Positions 14,698 to 20,699 of a DNA stretch of 20,699 nucleotides are shown here, piece by piece. The stretch spans positions 1 to 20,699 of the forward strand of contig JAGZDD010000062.1 of assembly GCA_018369015.1 (NCBI GenBank), in the 5' to 3' direction. Below the pieces are notes generated by a model that was not told the DNA's origin, made no database searches, and was given only the letters and a program-made list of their open reading frames with translations. Numbering within the stretch: position 1 is the first letter of the stretch; each line of letters starts with the position of its first letter. The DNA comes from Clostridiales bacterium. Lineage in GTDB: Bacteria; Bacillota; Clostridia; Lachnospirales; Lachnospiraceae. The translations under genes and the position numbers were made by a program.

Positions 14698-15588
14698 ATG
14701 AAATACTGTGACCGAAAAGGGAACCGGTGGGAGGAAAACAGCGGACAGGACCGTTTTCTTTCCTGGGTGTATGCCCATAGCCTTACCCGCAGGGTGATAA
14801 AATGTCTGACATTTCCTTGTGTATCAAGGTTTTTTGAGAGGCTGCTTAAAAGCTCTTTGTCAAAGGCGCTGGTTGGGCCTTTTGTGAGGGCCAATAAAAT
14901 CGATCTGTCTTTGTATGAGCCGTGTTCCTATGCGTCCTACAATGACTTTTTTACACGGAAAATCCGGCCGGGGCTGCGTCCGGTAAATCTGACCGGGGAT
15001 CTGCTTATAAGCCCCTGTGACGGGAAGCTTTCGGTTTACCCCATCAGCAGCCGCAGCGCTTTTTATATAAAAAATTCAGCCTACACTGTGGAATCTTTAA
15101 CACGAAGCAAAAAGCTGGCCAGGAAGTATGAGGGCGGCTGGTGTGTGCTGATACGCCTGACGGTGGACGATTATCACCGTTACTGTTATGTGGACAGCGG
15201 TAAAAAAACAAAAAATTATCATATTTCTGGTTGTTTACATACGGTCAATCCTGCGGCGGTAGAGCAGATTGATGTGTACAAAGAAAATTCAAGGGAGTTT
15301 ACAATGATTAGGAGCCAAAATTTTGGCGATATGGTTCAGATGGAGGTCGGCGCCCTCATGGTAGGAAAAATAAGGAACCACCAAGGGGCTGGTACAGTGG
15401 TTCGGGGAGAAGAGAAGGGATATTTTGAATTTGGAGGTTCTACGGTGATTTTGCTTCTTGAGGGCAGCCGGGTGGCTATGGACAGGGATTTGTGCCAAAA
15501 TACTGCGCTGGGATATGAAACAAAGGTACAGATGGGTGAAGTTATTGGCCATGCACAGCCCGGCAGGACTGTGCATGGCGAAAATTGA
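14698..15588 (+). CDS. psd: Phosphatidylserine decarboxylase proenzyme
   Basis: A 296-residue proenzyme that decarboxylates phosphatidylserine to phosphatidylethanolamine after self-cleavage. The cleavage site is the GGST motif (246-249); Ser248 becomes the pyruvoyl group on the small C-terminal subunit (about 49 residues). The self-processing Asp108 (SPCDGK) and His160 (DYHRY) are present. It follows pssA with no gap, so the two steps are co-translated. Near the 3' end an 11-pair perfect inverted repeat (15548-15558 with 15569-15579) lies in the coding sequence, 15 bases before the terminator stem. Confidence 0.95.
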   Translation: MKYCDRKGNRWEENSGQDRFLSWVYAHSLTRRVIKCLTFPCVSRFFERLLKSSLSKALVGPFVRANKIDLSLYEPCSYASYNDFFTRKIRPGLRPVNLTGDLLISPCDGKLSVYPISSRSAFYIKNSAYTVESLTRSKKLARKYEGGWCVLIRLTVDDYHRYCYVDSGKKTKNYHISGCLHTVNPAAVEQIDVYKENSREFTMIRSQNFGDMVQMEVGALMVGKIRNHQGAGTVVRGEEKGYFEFGGSTVILLLEGSRVAMDRDLCQNTALGYETKVQMGEVIGHAQPGRTVHGEN

Positions 15589-15593
15589 TGATA

Positions 15594-15643
15594 AGGGGTG
15601 ACGCTTAACGGAATTGTTTTGGCGTCATCCCTGTATATTTTTT
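15594..15643 (+). terminator. Operon terminator embedded in the convergent araC-type gene
   Basis: AGGGGTGACGC (15594-15604) pairs with GCGTCATCCCT (15622-15632), 11 pairs with one G-U, followed by a T-run at 15638-15643. The right arm and T-run lie inside the last codons of the minus-strand regulator, which ends at 15605. Confidence 0.75.
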
Positions 15644-16855
15644 AAATACCTTGGAAAAATAGCTCTGGTCTTCAAAGCCTACAGCAATAGCAATATCAAT
15701 AATGGAGAAGTTGCTGTTGGTCAGGAGGCGCTTGCTTTCTTCAATTCTTACATGATTCAAATATTCTTTAAATGAAAGGCCGATTTCTTTTTTGAAAAGT
15801 GTTGAAAAATAAGCTGGATTTAAATGGACTTCATTGGCAACATAGTTCAGGGAAATGGGTTCGCTGTAATGCTGGCTGATGAAGTTTACTGCTTTTTTCA
15901 TAATTTCACGGTTTTTAATATTTCCATGGCTTAAAATATTATCCGCAAAGGTTTCTACAATCTCCTGTAAAATATAGCAGAGCGCTTCATAGGATGAACA
16001 GTCTGCAATTTTGTGGATGAACTGGGTATTCAGGCGCAGGGCTGTTTCAGAAGCTCCGCCGCCTTCAATAGAAGCCCGGGATAAAAGGGTGCAAAGCTCT
16101 AATGCCCGGGATTTAATCGTTTCTAGCTTCCCGCCGTCAACAAAGAGGACGTAACCCAAAAGATCATTGAGAATCCCTTTGGCCTCGGCAATATTGCCAT
16201 TTTTGACCTTTGTGATAAGGTCATTTTCTTTTTCGAGAGGATAGGCGGATGTTGTGTCAATAATATGGTTTTTATACATCTGGATGCTTTCGTTGATTTT
16301 AGATTGTTGTTGGAGCCGCTCTTGCTTTTCAAGGAAGATCTGACGGCTTTCGCTCATCAGATTCGAGAAAAGATAGTAAAGCAGCTTGCTTACCTGCCCA
16401 GCGGTATGAGGCGTGATGACGGGAATGTTCTGGGCTTCATCGTAAAGCTCTAAAAGTTCATCCGTGGGGATCGGATAGCGCCTCGATAGTTCAGACAGCA
16501 TAATGGCATCCGGAGCATCTAACAGGAATGGCCCGACAAGGATAGAACCAAAAAGGGTTGTCTTATTCATTAACGGAAAAACGATATGATTTAAATTTGC
16601 CGGACAGGTAAAAATATAGGTTTCACCCAGGGAGGTTGCATATTTACATGCTTCAAGATGGATATGTTCGCAGGAATCCGATGTACCTGCATATTTTCTG
16701 AAAATTTCGCAGTAGGCGCAGGGCGGCGCCTTGGGGTCTAACAGATGCCCCCTGTCATCAAGCACCTGAATGGGAAGATTTGTACAGCAGTGGAATGCCT
16801 TAAGCATTTCCTGAAGCTTATTCTGTTCGACAATCGTATATAAATAAGGTATCAT
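15605..16855 (-). CDS. AraC-family regulator with PocR-like sensor domain
   Basis: A 416-residue regulator. The N-terminal part (about 8-170) resembles the PocR ligand-binding domain, with Cys46, Cys49, Cys62, Cys70 and Cys84 and the stretch YIFTCPANLNHIVFPL. A helical linker follows. The C-terminal 100 residues are a two-part AraC DNA-binding domain ending GFEDQSYFSKVFKKYTGMTPKQF. The start at 16855 is preferred over 16873 because AGAGGA lies six bases upstream. PocR-type domains sense small molecules such as 1,2-propanediol, and similar regulators sit beside corrinoid methyltransferase operons in acetogens. It is divergent from the corrinoid genes and probably activates them on sensing the methyl donor or a product. 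The ligand is unknown. Confidence 0.9.
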   Translation of the reverse strand: MIPYLYTIVEQNKLQEMLKAFHCCTNLPIQVLDDRGHLLDPKAPPCAYCEIFRKYAGTSDSCEHIHLEACKYATSLGETYIFTCPANLNHIVFPLMNKTTLFGSILVGPFLLDAPDAIMLSELSRRYPIPTDELLELYDEAQNIPVITPHTAGQVSKLLYYLFSNLMSESRQIFLEKQERLQQQSKINESIQMYKNHIIDTTSAYPLEKENDLITKVKNGNIAEAKGILNDLLGYVLFVDGGKLETIKSRALELCTLLSRASIEGGGASETALRLNTQFIHKIADCSSYEALCYILQEIVETFADNILSHGNIKNREIMKKAVNFISQHYSEPISLNYVANEVHLNPAYFSTLFKKEIGLSFKEYLNHVRIEESKRLLTNSNFSIIDIAIAVGFEDQSYFSKVFKKYTGMTPKQFR

Positions 16856-17087
16856 AAGTATTCCTCTTATCATTATGCCTAAAGTTATTGTAAACTGTTA
16901 TGCCGCGCTGCGCATGGCGCCACCACGGATGAAAGCCAGGACTGCCCCTGTGCCTGCCCACTTGATAACTTTCATAGTAAAAAATTTAGAATTTATAAAA
17001 ATATTACAAAAAACAGTATAGCACAGAAGCGGATTCTATGTACAGTCTTTAAGTTTTAAAAAATGGATGATTTTATGGCATAGTTCT

Positions 17088-17155
17088 AAAATTTGCAAAA
17101 ATTTTACGGATTTTCTGTAAAAAATCCCAAGAGTTTCTGATGTGTATGTTATAAT
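17088..17155 (+). promoter_or_regulatory. Extended -10 promoter with upstream dyads for the corrinoid operon
   Basis: TGTTATAAT (17147-17155) is a perfect extended -10, but no -35 is present at any allowed spacing, as expected for an activator-dependent promoter. Upstream lie two dyads: AAAATTT/AAATTTT (17088-17094 with 17099-17105) and TTTTAC/GTAAAA (17102-17107 with 17117-17122). They are candidate sites for the divergent AraC-type regulator. The rest of the 340-base gap is AT-rich, with an eight-base inverted pair (16881-16888 with 16965-16972). Confidence 0.5.
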
Positions 17156-17195
17156 AATTTTACTGGTATGTATAAAATATATGGAGGTAATACAC

Positions 17196-17840
17196 ATGGG
17201 AATGGAAATTTTAGAAGAAATGTCCTCATTTTTGCAGAAGGGCAGAGCTAAAAATGTGAAAGCGCTGGTAACTCAGGCACTTGAGGAAGGTCTTGATCCC
17301 AAAGCTATTTTAAATGAGGGCCTTCTCTCTGGGATGATGATTATTGGTGAAAAGTTTAAGAAGAATGAAGTGTTTGTTCCTGAGGTTCTTGTTGCAGCCC
17401 GTGCAATGAACGCTGGCCTGACAATTCTTGAACCAAAGCTTATTGAAGTAGGAAACGAGCCGGTAGGCAAGGTTGTTATCGGTACCGTTAAAGGCGATTT
17501 ACATGACATTGGAAAAAATCTTGTGGCAATGATGCTTAAAGGGGCAGGCTTTGAGGTTTATGATATTGGGGTTGATGCAGATACAGAGAAGTTCATTACT
17601 GAGGCGGAAAATGTGGGCGCTGATGTGATTTGTATGTCTGCACTGTTGACAACAACAATGCCGAATATGAAGGTCGTTATCGACGCCTTAAAGGAAAAAG
17701 GGCTGAGAGATAAATATATTGTTATGGTCGGGGGCGCTCCGGTCAACGAGGCATTTGCAGAGCAGATTGGCGCAGATTATTATACGCCGGATGCGGCAAC
17801 CGCGGCCGAAGTCGCTAAAGAGGCTGTACTTGCAAAGTAA
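17196..17840 (+). CDS. Corrinoid protein of a methyltransferase system (MtaC/MttC type)
   Basis: A 214-residue methyl-carrier protein. A helical cap domain (about 1-85) precedes a B12-binding Rossmann domain (about 90-214). GDLHDIG (100-106) gives His103, the lower axial cobalt ligand. SALLTTTMPNM (148-158) and GGAPV (179-183) complete the cobalamin pocket. It accepts a methyl group from a substrate-specific methyltransferase and passes it to tetrahydrofolate through a second methyltransferase. Neither enzyme is encoded in the window. The start at 17196 follows GGAGG (17183-17187); a GTG at 17142 would place extra residues over the promoter and is rejected. It is followed by a terminator and then by two activation genes. 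Confidence 0.95.
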   Translation: MGMEILEEMSSFLQKGRAKNVKALVTQALEEGLDPKAILNEGLLSGMMIIGEKFKKNEVFVPEVLVAARAMNAGLTILEPKLIEVGNEPVGKVVIGTVKGDLHDIGKNLVAMMLKGAGFEVYDIGVDADTEKFITEAENVGADVICMSALLTTTMPNMKVVIDALKEKGLRDKYIVMVGGAPVNEAFAEQIGADYYTPDAATAAEVAKEAVLAK

Positions 17841-17858
17841 TCATTTAGATATTATAAT
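17830..17858 (+). promoter_or_regulatory. Candidate internal promoter for the activation genes
   Basis: TTGCAA (17830-17835), 17 bases and a perfect TATAAT (17853-17858) overlap the last codons of the corrinoid gene. Transcripts would start about ten bases before the terminator-like hairpin at 17875, so this could give leader-controlled expression of the next genes. Confidence 0.4.
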
Positions 17859-17874
17859 AGGAGTATCTGTCAGG

Positions 17875-17906
17875 TACCCCCTGCCGTTCTTGGCGGGGGG
17901 TATTTT
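17875..17906 (+). terminator. Strong hairpin terminator after the corrinoid gene
   Basis: TACCCCCTGCC (17875-17885) pairs with GGCGGGGGGTA (17892-17902), 11 pairs with one G-U and a six-base loop, followed by TTTT. It probably reduces transcription into the two activator genes, leaving the abundant corrinoid protein in excess. Confidence 0.75.
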
Positions 17907-17931
17907 CATTTGATGAAGAAGAGGTAAGCTT

Positions 17932-18609
17932 ATGGAAATAAAAGTGCTGGATCAGTTTCCCCAGCTTGTATTAAATAAAGAAAGTGTTTTTAAAATTATG
18001 GACTGCCATGAGGAAAGCACGGTATATGGGGAGGTTGCCAGGGAGTATGAAAGGCTTGAACCATGGCTTTACGAAAAGGTTCATCCAAAGGCGGTTATTG
18101 CCTGGGAGCCTCAAAGCTCTTCACTGTTAGAACGCCTGCGCCTGCCGGAGGGCAAAGCGGAGCCGGGGATTTATTTAGAGCCAAAGAGCCGGGGATTTTT
18201 ATATTTAGTGATGACCTTAGGGAAAGAACCAGAAAATTATAGCAGCAAATTATTTGAGGCTGGGGAGTATTTGTCAGGAATGTTGCTTGGCGCCATGGCC
18301 GACGAGTATCTTTTTTTGTTTGAAGATCAGGTGATGCCTGAAGTTAAAGCTTTTTGTGCGGTTCCTGGTTTTGGCGTCCTGCGCCGCATGGAGGCGCCAA
18401 TGGACATACCCCTTGAATTTCATCAATATGTTTACGAGCGCTGCGATCTGAAGGCGCTTTTAGGTATGGAGTTAAGCAGCGGCTATATGTTTGATCCAGT
18501 GAAAACAAGCTGTCTTGTCTTTTTGCTATCCGACGAAACGTCAATATTTAACGCATGGCATGATTGCAGCCATTGTCCTGCGGTGGGCTGCCGGAGGCGA
18601 AAGGTATAG
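17932..18609 (+). CDS. Methionine-synthase-activation-domain-like protein of a corrinoid system
   Basis: A 225-residue soluble protein. The central and C-terminal parts resemble the vitamin B12-dependent methionine synthase activation domain (ELSSGYMFDPVKTSCLVFLLS at 180-200). The C-terminus carries Cys212, Cys215 and Cys220 (HDCSHCPAVGC), which might bind iron-sulfur or another metal. Such proteins are frequent beside corrinoid proteins and reductive activators in acetogens, where they are thought to help restore inactive cob(II)alamin. It does not have the fold pattern of a substrate methyltransferase. AGAGGTAAG precedes the ATG. The assignment rests on recall of family features plus neighbours. 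Confidence 0.7.
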   Translation: MEIKVLDQFPQLVLNKESVFKIMDCHEESTVYGEVAREYERLEPWLYEKVHPKAVIAWEPQSSSLLERLRLPEGKAEPGIYLEPKSRGFLYLVMTLGKEPENYSSKLFEAGEYLSGMLLGAMADEYLFLFEDQVMPEVKAFCAVPGFGVLRRMEAPMDIPLEFHQYVYERCDLKALLGMELSSGYMFDPVKTSCLVFLLSDETSIFNAWHDCSHCPAVGCRRRKV

Positions 18610-18663
18610 CTGCTGATACAGATAGGGGTACTTGCCGCGCTGGCTGTCAGAGACAGAAGAGGA

Positions 18664-18758
18664 CCGCAAGGGGATAACTTGATGCTGTAAAAAACACAGC
18701 AAATAGATGAAATCCCGCAAGGGGATAACTTGATGCTGTAAAAAAACACAGCAATTAG
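18664..18758. repeat. Two tandem 44-base units with period 51 in the activator leader
   Basis: Unit 1 (18664-18706) and unit 2 (18715-18758) both run CCGCAAGGGGATAACTTGAT then GCTGT, an A-run and CACAGCAA. They differ by one extra A and one A/T change. Each holds a six-pair hairpin TGCTGT/ACAGCA. The second ends 15 bases before the next ATG. They may be a protein- or ribosome-contact site in the leader, or a recent duplication. Confidence 0.8.
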
Positions 18759-18773
18759 AGGAAAGGGTTGGAT

Positions 18774-20399
18774 ATGAAAATTAAAATTGTGAATCACGGG
18801 AAGATAATGGAAATTGAATGTCAGGACAATGAAACGATTTTAGACGCCCTTAAGCGTGAGGATATTTATGTGCCTGCTTATTGCGCCGGGAGAGGCACAT
18901 GCAGGAAATGCCGTATACAGCTTTTAGAAGGGGATCTTGAGGTGACACAAGCAGACCAAAAGGCTTTTGACGCTGCAAGCCTTGCACAGGGAGTACGCTT
19001 GTCCTGCCAGGCGCGGCCAAAGACAGAGTGTACGATTCTTTTATGTACGGAGGATGAGTCGGATTTTGACATACTGACGACAGGAGCTATAAGTGCCGAT
19101 AAGGATGGCAAGGCCCCGGGAACTGGCACAAACGCCAAAGACAAGGAGGCTTTTGCCGGAAGCGGCACCTATGGGGTGGCTATAGATATTGGAACAACGA
19201 CGATTGCGATGGAGCTTTGTGAGCTTGCATCTGGGAGGACCTGTGCCCAGGACAGCCGGATTAACCATCAGAGGGCCTATGGCGCTGATGTAATTTCAAG
19301 AATACAGGCGTCTGTGGACGGCAATGGAAAGCTTCTGAAAATGTCTATTTGCCGGGATCTTTTGTCCGGTATTTTAGAGCTTACAAAACAGGCGGAAATT
19401 TCAGCAGGCCAGATAAAGCGTATGGTTATTAGCGCCAATACAACGATGTGCCATTTACTCATGGGTTATCCCTGCGATTCCCTTGGGGCCTCGCCGTTTA
19501 CGCCGGTGAATATTCAAACAATATATACGGATGTTTATTCTGTGATGGGAGAGATGTTGGAAGGAAGCATTTTTACACCGGATATGGCAAAGCAGACGGA
19601 ACTTGTCATATTGCCTGGGATATCTGCCTTTGTGGGGGCGGATATTGTTGCAGGACTTCTTGTATGCGATTTCGCCAAAAGCGAGGATATATGTATGCTT
19701 ATTGATTTGGGAACAAACGGCGAGATGGCGATTGGCAATAAATTTCGCCGCATTGCTACATCAACGGCTGCAGGGCCGGCCTTTGAGGGGGGAAATATTT
19801 CATGCGGCACCGGGAGTGTAAAAGGGGCGATTTATGCAGTAACTTTGGAGGACAAAGCAATGGCCTATAAAACTATTGGCAATGAGGCGCCGGTAGGAAT
19901 TTGCGGCACCGGGGTTATGGATATTACCGCAGAGCTTATAAAGCATGAGATTGTGGATGAAACCGGGCTGCTCTGCGATGAATATTTTGAAACGGGGGTT
20001 CCTGTCGGGAAAAAGTCCTGTGGTGAACCGATTGTATTTACTCAGAAGGATGTGAGGGAAATCCAGCTTGCAAAGGCGGCGGTGCGGGCAGGCATTGAAG
20101 TGCTCCTTAAAAGATTCGGAACCGATTGCAGCAGCCTTAAAACGATTTATTTGTCAGGCGGCTTCGGCTTTAGGCTTGATGTGGAAAAGGCGATTTTTGT
20201 GGGACTTCTCCCGGAAGGCTTTGGCGGAAAAATTTGTATTGCCGGCAATTCATCACTGGCAGGGGCAAAGGCATGTCTTTTACACGCAGATTGTCTTAAA
20301 ACAGCAAAGGTACTGGCCGAGGAAACTGAGGAGATAAGCCTTGGCAACGATGCTGATTTTAATGACTATTATATGGATGCGATGTGCTTTGAGCAGTAG
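18774..20399 (+). CDS. Reductive activator of corrinoid proteins (2Fe-2S / ASKHA ATPase)
   Basis: This 541-residue protein restores active Co(I) in corrinoid proteins by ATP-driven electron transfer. The N-terminal ferredoxin domain has Cys37, Cys43, Cys46 and Cys78 in the 2Fe-2S pattern (CAGRGTCRKC, then LSCQA). A linker (about 95-130) leads to an ASKHA-fold ATPase (DUF4445/RACo type) beginning VAIDIGTTT (135-143). Later signatures are LIDLGTNGEM, GTGSVKGA and LSGGFG. The start at 18774 follows GGAAAGG; the in-frame TTG at 18768 is a weaker alternative. With the corrinoid protein and the MetH-like protein it forms the upkeep part of a methyl-transfer system. It is shorter than RACo of Carboxydothermus, as usual for clostridial relatives. 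Confidence 0.92.
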   Translation: MKIKIVNHGKIMEIECQDNETILDALKREDIYVPAYCAGRGTCRKCRIQLLEGDLEVTQADQKAFDAASLAQGVRLSCQARPKTECTILLCTEDESDFDILTTGAISADKDGKAPGTGTNAKDKEAFAGSGTYGVAIDIGTTTIAMELCELASGRTCAQDSRINHQRAYGADVISRIQASVDGNGKLLKMSICRDLLSGILELTKQAEISAGQIKRMVISANTTMCHLLMGYPCDSLGASPFTPVNIQTIYTDVYSVMGEMLEGSIFTPDMAKQTELVILPGISAFVGADIVAGLLVCDFAKSEDICMLIDLGTNGEMAIGNKFRRIATSTAAGPAFEGGNISCGTGSVKGAIYAVTLEDKAMAYKTIGNEAPVGICGTGVMDITAELIKHEIVDETGLLCDEYFETGVPVGKKSCGEPIVFTQKDVREIQLAKAAVRAGIEVLLKRFGTDCSSLKTIYLSGGFGFRLDVEKAIFVGLLPEGFGGKICIAGNSSLAGAKACLLHADCLKTAKVLAEETEEISLGNDADFNDYYMDAMCFEQ

Positions 20400-20433
20400 T
20401 GGATTGCGGTCTTTGCCGGTTTTTTTCCGGCGC

Positions 20434-20655
20434 AGGGCAGACGTCCGCCAAAGGTCTGGCGCCAAAGCCTGCCCTTCCCAGCCGCATGGCTGAACTGTTA
20501 GAAATAGTTGTTACTATTCACGGCTGCGCCGGGAATAGTAACTTCGCAGGTTCGTTTAGAGTTTTTGCTTCGCACCCGTTGACGCTTCACTTCAACGGGT
20601 CGCGGCAGTCGCCAAGCTGGTGAGCAAGCTCCCCAGTTTGGCTCGTTGCTTCGCG
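20434..20655. repeat. Stem-loop-rich intergenic repeat, copy C (inverted relative to copy B)
   Basis: The last 300 bases hold no credible gene. Visible stems are AGGGCAG/CTGCCCT (20434-20440 with 20469-20475), GTTACTATTC/GAATAGTAAC (20510-20519 with 20533-20542) and the nine-pair ACCCGTTGA/TCAACGGGT (20574-20582 with 20592-20600). Blocks at 20600-20614 and 20637-20649 match the complement of copy B, and 20487-20500 matches 11057-11070. No clear terminator for the activator gene was found, apart from a GCCGG/CCGGC hairpin with a seven-T loop (20415-20431). Confidence 0.6.
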
Positions 20656-20699
20656 CAAAAAGAGCCTGCTCACACCTGTATCATGTTCTTACGCCGCAA

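Noticed and set aside
18664..18758. CRISPR array
   Set aside because: There are only two units, the inter-unit gap is eight to nine bases and no cas genes are present.
18610..18767. Cobalamin riboswitch before the reductive activator gene
   Set aside because: No B12-box-like conserved core was visible; the region is explained by a tandem repeat with small hairpins.
20399..20623. 74-residue frame after the reductive activator gene
   Set aside because: It runs through palindromic repeat sequence without a ribosome site or recognisable domain.

Overview
The window reads as chromosomal DNA of an anaerobic Firmicute of class Clostridia, most likely a Lachnospiraceae member (Blautia-like or a relative). 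I infer this from the moderate GC content, strong AGGAGG-type ribosome binding sites, large secreted SH3b and cadherin-like-sandwich proteins, a short ModE-type regulator, a CxxC/CxHH protein resembling DUF6062, and corrinoid methyl-transfer genes typical of acetogenic or methylotrophic gut clostridia. No database was searched, so the taxon is an inference.

Region 1 (1-3782) holds a thiolase-fold condensing enzyme cut by the window edge, a DUF35 zinc-ribbon/OB-fold partner, a small acyl carrier protein with an unusual serine motif, and a divergent phosphate acyltransferase. Two terminators follow, and then a convergent Sfp-type phosphopantetheinyl transferase that could activate the carrier. 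Together they look like a compact carrier-protein-based acyl-condensation module linked to acyl phosphate. I do not recognise it as a described pathway, and it is the best candidate here for a new system.

Region 2 (3783-9982) is cell-surface: a large five-SH3b glucosaminidase-like protein, a secreted cohesin-like/cadherin-like protein, an overlapping ModE-like regulator, a polysaccharide deacetylase, and endonuclease IV. Region 3 (9969-13031) has a convergent protein with duplicated CxxC/CxHH units, then a methionine/cysteine-biosynthesis PLP enzyme (MetY type). On both sides of metY are stem-loop-rich intergenic sequences that share blocks with each other and with the right end of the window.

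Region 4 (13032-15588) is a tight membrane-lipid operon: an LPG-synthase-type membrane protein, phosphatidylserine synthase and phosphatidylserine decarboxylase, which together make phosphatidylethanolamine. Its terminator lies inside the 3' end of the convergent regulator gene.

Region 5 (15605-20399) is a corrinoid methyl-transfer module: an AraC regulator with a PocR-like sensor domain, and divergently from it a corrinoid protein, a MetH-activation-like protein, and a 2Fe-2S/ASKHA reductive activator. No substrate methyltransferase is in the window, so the methyl donor is unknown. The last 300 bases contain no gene, only stem-loop repeat sequence.
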